A stretch of 64,000 nucleotides of DNA from Siderastrea siderea. Its lineage: Eukaryota; Cnidaria; Anthozoa; Scleractinia; Rhizangiidae. Location: assembly GCA_964030785.1 (NCBI GenBank), contig OZ034970.1, positions 34,871,443 through 34,935,442 of the forward strand. Reading direction: 5' to 3'. The notes beneath the pieces are model-generated. The model worked only from the letters and a program-made list of their open reading frames with translations. It ran no database searches and was not told the origin of the DNA. The position numbers and the translations under genes are program-made. Positions 12,479 through 22,217 of this stretch are shown in pieces (the first letter of the stretch is position 1; the number at the start of each line of letters is the position of its first letter).

Positions 12479-13639
12479 GTACGTGGACGATATCAGTTAT
12501 ATAATTAGCCCAGCTTACGTATCTAACTATTCAGTAAATTGAACTGGATTGAATGCAATGATTGGGTTAATTTGGGTTCGGTAATTGAACACAATAATTA
12601 TTAACCAAAAATATGCCTACAGCTGTGTCTGATTCCATTAAATTTCTGAACCCAGTCAAACATAATTAAGCACAATTAAACAGTTTTAAAATCATTCAAA
12701 TATATAGATTTAGCCAAGCCTAAAAGTGGAGCTCCAATTTTTATTTGGCAATCCTATTATTCACAAAGGAAAATAAAAATTGAACCAAGGATAAAATTGA
12801 ACCACAACATTTACATGAGTGTTCCATCAAGACTTCCATTTGGGTGGGCAATGAAAGCCTTTATATCTGGACTAAAGGGGGGAGGCTCTTAATCACCATA
12901 TCGTTGCTATGGGACGTTCCTCAGAACCACCATATCTTGGAAACCCTCTTACTTCCACAGATAAGCTGCTTGGCTACGTTTGTTTTATGGGAAAGGTTTT
13001 CAAGATTTGCAAGTCACAACCATATTCAGCATGTCACTTGACCTGAACAGAAAAAAATGCTAAAACTCGAACGGCATACAGTTTTCGCTATGAAAACATT
13101 GCGAACATTTAAAGATCATCAGGATGCAAAATTTGAAGCAACAGTTTCTAGAAATTCGCTTTATTATACATATCAAAGTCACGCTTAACAAAAGGCTCTA
13201 TGGGAAATTGCGTGACTCCAGCTGTGACTGGCCGACTCACGAAAATTAGAATTTTGAAACATTTTGCCTTCTCTCCGCCCTTTGAGGGAAGGAATCATTC
13301 TGTTACCTTCAGATTATAAAAGTAAAATCTTTAACCTTTACGTGAACATGCAAATCATAACGGTTATCGAGGATTTTCTTGCGTAAAATGGCAATTTTGT
13401 GCTGCCGACTCTCGACATTTTATAAGGCTTTTTTGTCCTTTTTCGAGACAAGGAAAGGAATCTGGGCCTAGATTCGTACAACGCATGCTCCTAGTAACGC
13501 GTTACTGCCAAATTCAAAAAGAATAATAAATTCCCTGCATTTTGATGTATAATTCATGAGGGTACGACTAAGTTAGGGTGCGTAAAATGGGACTTGAGGT
13601 CAAAGCTTTTGTTCTGTTTTTGTTGCTGACCTGCCACAG

Positions 13640-13715
13640 GTGATGAATTTGAGGGATTCGGGGACGCAGAATTTCAACGTGGAGATGTACCTTCGTTCAC
13701 GTACGAAATAAACAA
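13640..13715 (+). CDS. Third exon of an unrecognised host gene
   Basis: Bounded by acceptor CTGCCACAG and donor GTAAGTG. Read in phase 1, which follows exon 2 of the intact copy, it gives GDEFEGFGDAEFQRGD and more, acidic and open throughout. Clean splice signals and matching phase support a real exon. No counterpart was found downstream of copy B within the window. Confidence 0.45.
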
Positions 13716-13819
13716 GTAAGTGTCCATTCGAGATCTAGTCTGAATGAAATAACAATGCCGTTTCTATAAATCCGTCCATCATCCGTAGGCTGAGTCATTT
13801 GTACTAATCGCATGACTGG

Positions 13820-14047
13820 CTAATTTTCGTCAAACTTTTCACTGTACCCAGTGAAATGAATTTTAACTCTTTTTCTCGCTTTGTCAACCTCCGTTATCTC
13901 CACTGCATAAAGATTCCCACCCACAGTTTTCATTTTCTTGTTATTCTTCGGCTTAGTAGCTGTAATTTCATCGATAAACCTCTTCGGAGTCTTACGCTCC
14001 CGCTTCGCCTTCCCGTCCGTCATTTTAAAAACATCAAAACATGTCAC
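13820..14047 (-). CDS. Tudor-knot/chromo-like exon, host gene fragment
   Basis: A 75-codon minus-strand frame starting with ATG. After a basic segment (KRERKTPKRFIDE) comes a stretch ending KIHFTGYSEKFDE. A (V/I)(H/K)(Y/F)xGY...(F/W)DEW pattern is typical of Tudor-knot or chromo-barrel modules, which bind methylated lysines in chromatin proteins. The frame ends just where the expected Trp would be, so the module is truncated or continues in another exon. Function is inferred from the motif only. Confidence 0.4.
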   Translation of the reverse strand: MTCFDVFKMTDGKAKRERKTPKRFIDEITATKPKNNKKMKTVGGNLYAVEITEVDKARKRVKIHFTGYSEKFDEN

Positions 14048-14499
14048 GCTTGCGAAATCCCTCGCGAGTTAATTACACTGCGCATGTCAGGTGAGCTACC
14101 TGGAGGGCTGGGATCAATTTTAGCAAATGTTCAACTTTGTACGGAATAAGTTTGATATGAAAGTTATGATGGAACAAGAACGTATCTACATACATGCTGT
14201 AGTTCTTCTATTCTTTGTTAAAACAGACGGCTTAGGCGATTCGCCAAAAAATCGGAACTTTACTAGTTTCCTCTTAGTTTTACCGATTTTCGTTTTAATG
14301 TGCAGTTGGGGACTGGCAGTAGCTATGCACGCGCAATGTCGAGTTGTGCAATTCAGATGTTCATCCTCATTATTTCACCAATATAGCCGCACAAAATGCA
14401 GCAAAACAGCGTATGACAAATACCATCCACAAAAATCCCTTAGCAACAGTGCAAGATCTGTAGTTAAGAATCTCCCTCCCTCAAGTTACAAAGTCCTTT

Positions 14500-14830
14500 T
14501 TTCACGGTGATATGAGATTTATTCTGGATGGCTATATGGTTAATTAACTTAATGCAGAATGAACCAAACAGTTATACCATGATACCGGTATGGGTTTCCA
14601 TACCAGAATAAGAATTTTACACCCAGTACCACTACTGGGGTGAACTCATGATCACCCAGGTATGACTGGCACTGTTACGAGATTTTGTGCTGTAATCATG
14701 TAACAAATACAGAGAAGCAAGAGGGAACTGGGACGAACTCGATCAGGATGAAAACCATACAATGTACTGGTGTCATGTAAACACCCGCCCTGGAAACAAT
14801 TTTGGCTCAAAGCATTTTCTAAAATTTACC
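14500..14830 (+). repeat. Host duplicated segment, direct copy near 46.4-46.9 kb
   Basis: TTTATTCTGGATGGCTA, GTTATACCATG and GGTACCACTACTGG, in that order, reappear at about 46370-46640 in the same orientation, together with upstream blocks (12.16-12.85 kb against 45.6-46.33 kb). The two loci are paralogous host sequence roughly 33 kb apart. Confidence 0.75.
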
Positions 14831-14859
14831 AACTTTGCATGTCTCTTGTCAAAACAAAC

Positions 14860-15990
14860 GTTAGCCAATCATAAATCAAATGATGTTTCTTTACTAAACT
14901 GTCCTTCATTGTTATAAAAATACTAATATATTTTTCAGGCTCTTCTTATCAGCTGAGCAATCATTTTTCACAGAGAGGGTGGCTTGGCAGATTTGAAAAA
15001 GTGCCATTTTTACCAAATTTCAAAGGAATTTTTTTCTATGTAGTAGACAAAGTCTATGGTTGATCTGCATTTCCTGAAAGAGCCAAAGGATTGTACTTAA
15101 TCATTATCGAAAAACCTCTGCGGGCAATTCACTTTTAGGGTCAATATAGGTTCTGCAAAATTGACATTTTCCTAAAATAGACATATCTGTTGAGTGACAA
15201 GTGGGTCACGTTAAATCAGCTTTTAACACTTAACAAATACATAAAAACTGCAAAATGGTAACATACAGGCTTACAAAGTACACGGTTATCGTTTGAATCA
15301 TTTCACTGCCTCAGATTTTGCTCGGCTATTGAAGTCGTTCCTTCCTCACCCCTCCCCCGACAGATTTCAGGTGAGTCAGTTGTGTATTACTTGATAATTC
15401 AGGCACAAGGTATTCGAATGAATTCATTTGGCTTGTCGGTGTTGTTTTCAATCAATTACCATCTAAAATAAAGTTATAGGCCATACAAACAGACGGAAAT
15501 GAGAGAATTGAAGTCCACAGGTTGCGTTACTTTGCGTGACACAGGGAAGCGACTTTCGTGCATGGATAACTTCTCGACGGCAGATTTACTATTTTGCACG
15601 GGGAAAATGACAACCAAATAAGTTCACATATTCCACGAGGAACAAGAATTTGATATACCAGCCTACACCCGACACATGATGGAGGATTAACGTTTTACAG
15701 TTAAACAGCTATTATCCCGACTTTGCGATTTGTCTCTGTCAGTGTCTGAACCGATTTCATTTGTTGTAGTTGGTAGGTAACCAAATGTAGCTCAGTTACG
15801 TTCTATAAAACCTCAAAAATTGAAGCAGAACCATTGTTTCAGCCTTTTTTTTCTCCAGAATACTTTGTTTAGGGAGTGAAGGGTTTTGCTGAGTGCCGAC
15901 CGTGGATACTCACCGGTAATCAGACATAATTGTTTCACGTTATCAGTAAGCTTAATTAAACAACCTGTTGGAACTGATTCGTTAGTTCAA
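14860..15990. repeat. Host segment with an inverted paralogue at 34.6-41.5 kb
   Basis: Read in reverse complement, this segment matches 41560 down to 40553 and then continues at 35010 down to about 34780, skipping everything between. Examples are AAGTGGGTCACGTTAAATCAG and ATGAAATCGGTTCAGACACTG. It is therefore an allele-like empty site for the transposon at 35011-40543. The target AACCAAATG lies at 15779-15787. Confidence 0.85.
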
Positions 15991-16436
15991 CCATCTCATA
16001 TTATAAGAACTACAAAAGGGGGTTTTAGGGCAAACAAACTACTTTGGACCATCTAAAGTATGGCTCAAAGACGAATACCAATTTCTCCGGGTTCCTCTCT
16101 CCCTAAGAACTTATTCATTTGTACCTCAGCGGTAGGAGAAGCACCGTCAACTGCTATCTACGTACTTGCTTGGAGAAATCTGTTTGCTACCAGACAGTGC
16201 AGCTTCTTATCAAGAATCACAAGGTGACTGTTAGATGTTACACATGCAATACATTTTCGATTCGCTTGTTAAGGTTTGATTTCATCTCTCGTAGACACTA
16301 CGTCATGTAAAGTTTATTCAATTGTAGTAGGAAAATTACCAATTCAGTTTTCATTTTTTTTCCTTTTCAATTACGAAAGCAATTTGCTGATTCGTAAAAA
16401 CATAGCTTTTCTTCGGAACAAATGATTTTAAAAAGA

Positions 16437-17232
16437 AGGTGAACGTCAAGGCGTGGGCTATATACTAATAAACAATATGGGAGGCCTTTACATTAGATTT
16501 AGAAACACATAAGTACAAAGGATGCTTTGCGTTACCAATAAACGGGGAAAATACTTGAGGTAACAACTGAAGAAAGCAAACTGCAAATGCTTATCACCTG
16601 CACAGTCCTCATGTATTGTCCACTGAAGAGAGACGCCCACCTCTTCCCCGCGCCCTGAACGCGAATTGAACGTTGCCGGGTTGCCTCGTTTTGCGAACAG
16701 GTCATTTGTGAGTTAACGTAAGCCCGCGATTTATGCTTCTTTCAGGTAAGATACCGTATGTTTATTCTACAACCCCCGGTATAACTGATACCTCTAAGGA
16801 AAGTTTGAGTAGGGTTGTAGTGCCGGTCTTCCAGGGCCTGACCCTACTGAAATTATTAATCCTCGCTTAGGTTAACTGTTTGCGTATCAAAAGCGGCAGA
16901 TCACGCTATATCATATCAAATGGTGCTTTTTGGTTATTAATACCTGTTTTGGCGCACAACCTAAGGCAACGGATTCCCATGCAAGCATCTTTGTTAACGA
17001 GGCCTTTAATGTTTGACCATTTCCCCCTACATTAAGCTATACGGGCAAACTCCTTTACATAGTATGGCTAAATTTAACATGGCAGTTGCAAGGAATCTGC
17101 AGTTTGCTTTCGTCTGTAGTTACTTGAAGTACCCTGTACAGTTCACGCAGATCATCTTTTTTATGTTTCTCAATCTAATGTAATGGCCTCCCATATTGTT
17201 ATTAGTGTTAAGCCCCTGCCTTGACGTCCACT
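16437..17232. mobile_element. Foldback element, ~800 bp
   Basis: Imperfect inverted arms: the left (about 16440-16510) has AACGTCAAGGC..GGGCT...AACAATATGGGAGGCC, and the right (about 17165-17232) carries the reverse complement, GGCCTCCCATATTGTTATTAG...GCCTTGACGTCC. The interior has no recognisable transposase. It ends about 220 bp before the Polinton insertion point. Confidence 0.6.
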
Positions 17233-17447
17233 TTCTTTGTCATCCCATTTGTTGTGGGGGAAATGAAGCAAGATTTTGTTCTTTGAAACAGCAAAACAGT
17301 TCCAGTAATTGAAAGGAAAAGCCCAGCTGAACTGAAAATATTCGTGTTACACTTGGACTGAAATTTACACGACGTAGTGTCTATGTGAAACGAAATCAAA
17401 CTCACTCAAAGATAATGTAATGTAATAATAATGTAATGAGATTCGAA

Positions 17448-17453
17448 AACTTT
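17448..17453 (+). other. Left 6-bp target duplication AACTTT
   Basis: AACTTT lies directly outside the left inverted repeat and again at 34512-34517 outside the right one. A 6-bp duplication is the known hallmark of Polinton integration. Confidence 0.95.
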
Positions 17454-17842
17454 AGTAGTTATATAGTTGGGGGTTCCAGAGCATTTTTTCAAAATGCTCT
17501 CTAACCAAACCCAACTATATATCTACTTTCCATCTGATGGTATTATTTTATGGTAATATTTTATGGAATTCTATATGTTTTTATTTCATATGGCACCGAA
17601 CGCAGTTTTCCATTTGATGGAATCTATATGTTTTATTTTATTCAGATGACAATGATGCCATGATTTAATCTATAGTATTTTTGCATCGTATTTTTGCATT
17701 ACCCATTTGCATTAAATAATAGCCATCTGTGTGACTTTTCACTCAAATTTTTTGGCAAAAAGGTTTTTATTTTGTGATCTCATGCTCTGAAAAATATATA
17801 GTTTTTATTTCATGTGGAAAAGAACGCATTTTCACATCGCGT
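17454..17842 (+). repeat. Left terminal inverted repeat of element 1
   Basis: Nearly identical to the reverse complement of 34123-34511, with only small differences, for example one A in the run after CTCTGA. Identity stops after CACATCGCGTG. The outer 65 nt fold on themselves (see findings), and the repeat contains two diverged internal copies of a ~50-bp unit. Confidence 0.97.
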
Positions 17843-17968
17843 GGATGATACAACGGGAAGTCTGAAATTCTCGGAAAGCAGACAGTCAATTAAACCACAA
17901 AACGCCACAGCTGTGGCGTGACGTCACGAAGTAACATAAAAAATAAAATCTGATATAATAGTATAGAA

Positions 17969-18528
17969 ATGAATTGCAATGTAGATATACATGATGAACT
18001 GAAAGAATCAGGAGATATTGTTTGTCCTTTCTGTGACAAAAATTTGGATTATAATAAAAACCGAAAGATGATTTATGTTGTGATAATCAGTATATTATTA
18101 ACGACGATGGGATGTTAGCCTGTCTAAGTTGTGGTATTGTTCAAGGATATAATTATGTGAAAGAATATGTTAATTTTTATGAAAATAGACATAAATTTAT
18201 TAGAAAATCTGTTTACAAACGAGAGTACCACATTAACAACATATTACTCGATATTGAAGAAAAATATAACATTAAAATATCAAACTGTCAGAAATATAAG
18301 ATCGATAGAGTGTTTACAGAGATCAGTAAGGTTCTTAATGAAGTTAATGGTACAAGGAAAAGAATGATTAGCATTAATTTTATTATGATAAAGATATTCA
18401 ATATGATGGGTATACCTTACAAAAAAATTCAAATTAGTAAATCGAAAAAAACATTAGCTTTTTACAATCAATATTGGGATAAAATTCAATTTTTGATAGG
18501 TGATAAAATGAAATCTATTGTTGGATGA
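17969..18528 (+). CDS. VLTF3-like late transcription factor, frame broken
   Basis: The gene starts at ATG 17969 and ends at 18528 but changes frame once, between 18058 and 18112, near an A5 run. The first part holds CPFC and the second CLSCG, together a four-cysteine zinc ribbon. It is followed by a helical region beginning YKREYH, as in poxvirus-type VLTF3 proteins, which switch on late genes in large DNA viruses and occur in several Polinton lineages. By analogy it would act on the late promoters of this element. It is the only rightward gene left of the leftward cluster. The break is a one-base loss, real or an assembly error. Confidence 0.7.
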
Positions 18529-19006
18529 ACACCTTATTATATTTCTTTTCAAATTTGTCAGTTAACGGACACATATCTACTATTATATCATCTAGAATTT
18601 TGACAAAATCAATAAATTCTTTGTCATTATATTCCAGTCCTCTCATAAAAGATCGCAAATGTGTTAAAACTTTTTCGTACGAAGTGTATGCGAATTTTGA
18701 CATCTCAATCTTCCTTTTATAATTTTTAGCCTCTGAATATGATTTAAGCAAGAGCCCAGAACCGGATATCACTCCAAGAGGAATAGGGTTTAGTGTTACA
18801 CCACCAACTACAGTCCCAGTTACTATCAAAAAAACAGATCCAATATTAGATGCAAGTTCTGCCTTTTTGTAATATTTAAATGTCATTTTTGCAAGCCAAT
18901 ATTTTTTATGATAGAATTTGTACAATGCTTTCAACTCAGATATTTGATCTTCCGTTAAATTTTCTGAAACATGGTTCCAATTGAATATGCTTTCAGGTCT
19001 ATCCAT
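18515..19006 (-). CDS. Conserved two-TM membrane protein of Polintons
   Basis: A protein of 163 residues. The N-terminal module (residues ~7-40) ends LKALYKFYHKKYW. Next comes a hydrophobic, glycine-rich hairpin (about 50-90, with VGGVTLNPIPLG at the turn) that could span a membrane twice. The C-terminal half is helical and charged (KRKIEMSKF ... DDIIVDMC). A clear homologue at 56182-56673 in element 2 has the same three parts and the same position before the fibre gene. Function is unknown; a virion membrane, holin-like or pore role is only a guess. Its 3' end overlaps that of the VLTF3-like gene by 14 bp. Confidence 0.65.
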   Translation of the reverse strand: MDRPESIFNWNHVSENLTEDQISELKALYKFYHKKYWLAKMTFKYYKKAELASNIGSVFLIVTGTVVGGVTLNPIPLGVISGSGLLLKSYSEAKNYKRKIEMSKFAYTSYEKVLTHLRSFMRGLEYNDKEFIDFVKILDDIIVDMCPLTDKFEKKYNKVFIQQ

Positions 19007-19011
19007 ATATA

Positions 19012-19134
19012 TTATATGGTTACATTTTTTTCTTTTTTGAACGATTTCTTAATACTGATGTATAATTTTCTGATGTTTCGAACTATTTTTTCTATATTCT
19101 CAATAATTTCGTTGATTAAAGTTGATGTTTTCAT
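19012..19134 (-). CDS. Small lysine-rich ORF, 40 residues
   Basis: ATG at 19134, stop at 19012, filling the space between the two-TM gene and the next leftward frame. It is rich in Ile, Lys and Asn and could form a single amphipathic helix. No homologue was recognised. The tight packing (5 bp to one neighbour, 15 bp to the other) is the main argument for a gene. Confidence 0.3.
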   Translation of the reverse strand: MKTSTLINEIIENIEKIVRNIRKLYISIKKSFKKEKNVTI

Positions 19135-19149
19135 ATTATATTGTTTAGA

Positions 19150-19530
19150 TTATTCATTACTCTCAGGCTTTGAGGGAATATTTTCACTCTCAATTGAGAT
19201 TGGTTGAGGGATACGTAGCCATTCAATGATACAACTCATATCCCAATTACTAGGAACTGTATTGAAAAATGTGTAATAACTGGTCATATCGTTGTTGTAA
19301 AAGAATTCGATGCTATTGTTAAAATCCTTCTCTAATAAAGCACTTTTCGCATGATGATAACGATCCCATCTCTTTATCCATACATTAAGCACAATTACAT
19401 TTTTTAAATCGACAACACCGTCACCAACGTCTTTATTGTCAAACAATATCAACCATTTATTTATTGTTTTTGGAATAGTGAGGTATTGTGAGAGCCTTCC
19501 AACCGATTCGTCCACGAATTTGCTCGTTTC
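19150..19530 (-). CDS. Uncharacterised ORF without ATG
   Basis: About 126 open codons on the minus strand with no ATG at the start; the first possible starts are non-AUG, such as GTG at 19515. It contains WIKRWDRYHHAKSALLEKDF and ends in an acidic Ser/Pro tail. The frame is the same as that of the short ORF at 19540-19674, from which it is separated by tandem stops TAA TAG. It could be the distal part of an interrupted gene or reach expression by readthrough. No family was recognised. Confidence 0.4.
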   Translation of the reverse strand, partial: ETSKFVDESVGRLSQYLTIPKTINKWLILFDNKDVGDGVVDLKNVIVLNVWIKRWDRYHHAKSALLEKDFNNSIEFFYNNDMTSYYTFFNTVPSNWDMSCIIEWLRIPQPISIESENIPSKPESNE

Positions 19531-19539
19531 TGAATTCTA

Positions 19540-19674
19540 TTATAGCTTTATGTAATTCAACTTTTCATATCCATTATGTTTCTTATGGTAATGAGTATAT
19601 AAATCTTTCAGAAGTTTAACTTTCTCTTTAGAAAGTGTTTGGTCGATATGGTTGAATTCGAAAATGTCCCGCAT
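19540..19674 (-). CDS. 44-residue orphan copy of the two-TM protein's N-terminal module
   Basis: ATG at 19674. The peptide contains FNHIDQTLS and LLKDLYTHYHKKH, which match the N-terminal module of the two-TM protein at 18515-19006 (LKALYKFYHKKYW) and even better that of element 2 (LKNLYAYYHKKHYG). The TM hairpin is missing: the frame ends in TAA TAG and then runs on into the unrelated-looking ORF at 19150. It is either a truncated tandem duplicate or a free-standing module. Confidence 0.5.
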   Translation of the reverse strand: MRDIFEFNHIDQTLSKEKVKLLKDLYTHYHKKHNGYEKLNYIKL

Positions 19675-19701
19675 TGTGCTATATAATGTATGAAAAAATA
19701 T

Positions 19702-21400
19702 TTATGGCACTCTATATTTAATTAAAATTAAGAACTTTTCATTAATAAAATTTTGAGAATGTAATTGCACCATTAAAAGACCATTTGGTAGTTCTAAATT
19801 AATATCTATTGTTTGTTTTTGAGTTGATTGTTTTGAAGTGAAAAGTTTCGCAGGGCCACTTTTAAATATTTTTAAAGGAATAGGTGGAAATGGACCTCTG
19901 ATTTTTCTATATAATACTGTTATACTTAATATATAGCTTTTTTCTGGAAGGAGTACATTAGCATTACCATAAATGAAAAAAATGTTTCATTATTTTTAGT
20001 ATCTAAACTCCCATGTAAGTAATGAACGGAACCACGCAAACGATGCCCGTTTAAAGAAAGATCTGTTTGCATAACCATTTTTCCATTTTCAATAACAAAA
20101 GCGGTGTCATAGACACTTGGGTCAACATTTGAAATTGTTTCTTTAACACCATAGACAATTAAATGCCCAATTGTTAAAAACGATTGCTTACTGACTGTAC
20201 CGTGCAGATCGAGATATATAAATTGTGGGGGTGAGCTACCCCATCTGTGAAAATGGATAACTGTTTTGGTGTACTTCTCGAATGTTTTGGTTGTTTCATC
20301 AGAAATTGAAATCGTTGTTCCTTGAGCTGTTACACTTATCTCATTCATTTCCGGCGGAAACCATTCAACGACCATTGTGTAATACCCGACTGGAAGTTTA
20401 TATAAGTTAAAACCAAGACGTGAGCGGTACTGGAAGGGTGAGCTTTTTTCAAACAAGAGTTTAAGTTGGTAAGCTTTTTTATTAATTTGATGTGGAGAAT
20501 TGGGAAAATCGACAATACCCAAACCTCGATTTTGTTTTCACTCGAAGATTCATCAGTGTCTTCCATCAAGTATCTGAAGGCGTCTCGTTTTTGTCCTGAG
20601 TTATTGATCTGAGATTCACGAATTTTTTGAGTGACAAGATTTCTCAAATCTTTTATTTCCTCTTGCACAAAATCAACATTAACTGCGGATTTTGAATTTC
20701 TGTAATCGGTTTGTAAGTTAATAATTTTATTGTTATTTAAATTCAAGTTTCCAGTCATATTGTTGGTGCCATCAACTTTGAGAAACTTTTTTTGTGTCAT
20801 GTCATCAATTCTGTTGTTAACAAACTCGACACATGCGGCGTCTCTTTGGTTTGATGGAAGATCAAGATTGATAATTGATTTATTTTTCATATCAATATCA
20901 GATCCTTTATCCAGTTTTTTTTCAAGCTGATTTTCGACATACTTTTTGTTTGTGGCTTGATCTGCCTGTGTGGGGTCTTTTACGTTGTAGATTGTATTAT
21001 TATTCATATCAATATTTGCTTCCATTTGTCCACCCTCTTTTTTCGAAAGAAAGATATTTCTCGTGTCCTGATAGTTTATTACCTTTGACAGATCACCGTG
21101 GATAGGATATGGGTTGCTTTTCAATCGCAAGATACTGTACTTATTTTGCATGTCAATATCAGCAGAACCGCTGGCACTACCCTGAGGTCCACGATCACCT
21201 TTGTCGCCTTTGTCGCCTTTGTTGCCTTTTAGGCCCTGGGGTCCTTGTGGCCCTTTATCACCTTTTGAACCCTTATCGCCTTTATCACCTTTATCGCCTT
21301 TATCACCTTTAGGACCAGGTAACCCAGGCAACCCTCTAGGGCCTATCTGACCTTGTCCTTGAGAATCAACATGATTAAGAATACCGTTTGTATAACTCAT
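19702..21400 (-). CDS. Collagen-like fibre/attachment protein, two frame breaks
   Basis: Starts at ATG 21400. Residues ~17-75 are Gly-X-Y repeats rich in GDKGDKG (collagen triple helix). Then come about four tail-fibre-like units of the type DIDMNNNTIYNV / DIDMKNKSIINL with NNKIINL, and a globular C-terminal part containing RLGFNLYKLPVG. The frame shifts near 20520 (short T/G run) and again near 19980 (T7), so the protein is read in three pieces: 21400-20510, 20522-19985 and on to TAA at 19702. The homologue in element 2 is continuous across the first break, which shows that it is an indel. Likely a trimeric virion spike for host attachment. Confidence 0.75.
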
Positions 21401-21411
21401 ATAATATTAGT

Positions 21412-22053
21412 TTAGATTTTTTCGTCGAAATTTCGGGCTACCTTTTTTTTGACCTTATCAACATACAAAAAACTATATGGGTCCTTAGTAGCTTTCTGAT
21501 AATCTGATTTATTTATGTTCAGTTCTCGGCAAATCATCGATTGCTCGTTTATAGAAGGAAAATCAAAAACACAAAAATGTGACCTATTCAGTCTTATTGT
21601 TTTATCAGTTCCGTAATAGCTTTGACTCAAATATATACAACAACAATTTTTATTTCTTGAATTGGTGAAGTAGTCTCGTATCCGTTCGTCATTTTTCTTA
21701 CCTGTATTCAAATAGTCATCAAATATGATTAATTTTTGGTTTTCAGCAGACAAATCTGTCAGAGGGATGATTTCATCGTTACTTGCTTCTATCACGTCAT
21801 AACCGATCTCTTTTGATATTGGTTCAAGAGATTTCAACAGATGCTTATATTTGCTTTGGGAGAGATTTCGAGCATAAAGGTATATCTTATCAAAATAGAG
21901 AAGCCTATATATCATATCAAGCAAAAGGTTAGTCTTGCCACCACCAGAGGGAGCACAAATAAGCATCCTGAAACATCGGTTTGGCATGAAACTCTTTAAT
22001 TGAACAAAATCGTTGTTTTCATCATCTTGAATGTCGTAATTTTGAATCTTCAT
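21412..22053 (-). CDS. FtsK/HerA-type genome-packaging ATPase
   Basis: A protein of 213 residues, intact. Walker A is APSGGGKT (residues 34-41) after the strand FRMLIC, and Walker B is LIIFDD (108-113). A later SRNKNC..IYLSQS segment fits sensor/arginine-finger positions of the A32-like packaging ATPases found in Polintons and related viruses. It would pump DNA into the capsid. The gene is leftward and directly precedes the fibre gene, whose late-promoter motif overlaps its 3' end. The 164-bp region upstream is a divergent promoter with a 12-bp tandem repeat. Confidence 0.95.
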   Translation of the reverse strand: MKIQNYDIQDDENNDFVQLKSFMPNRCFRMLICAPSGGGKTNLLLDMIYRLLYFDKIYLYARNLSQSKYKHLLKSLEPISKEIGYDVIEASNDEIIPLTDLSAENQKLIIFDDYLNTGKKNDERIRDYFTNSRNKNCCCIYLSQSYYGTDKTIRLNRSHFCVFDFPSINEQSMICRELNINKSDYQKATKDPYSFLYVDKVKKKVARNFDEKI

Positions 22054-22078
22054 ATGATACTATGTTATACAATTTTAT

Positions 22079-22150
22079 CGCATAGCCACTCGCTATGCGA
22101 CTCGCTATGCGACTCGCTATGCGACACGCTATGCGACATGCTATGCGAGC
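22079..22150. repeat. Six 12-bp repeats in the divergent promoter
   Basis: Units of CGCTATGCGACT at 22091, 22103, 22115, 22127 and 22139, with a variant at 22079 (CGCATAGCCACT). They are GC-rich in an AT-rich setting and sit between the leftward ATPase and rightward PPxY gene starts. A protein-binding array controlling both late clusters is plausible, not shown. Confidence 0.9.
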
Positions 22151-22217
22151 GTTTTTATATATGATAACCCTAATTTTTCCGAACAAAATACGAAATTTTA
22201 TGTAAACAAATGATATA

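Noticed and set aside
20505..20530. Programmed frameshift in the fibre gene
   Set aside because: No slippery heptamer in the correct phase, and the homologue in element 2 is continuous, so this is an indel.
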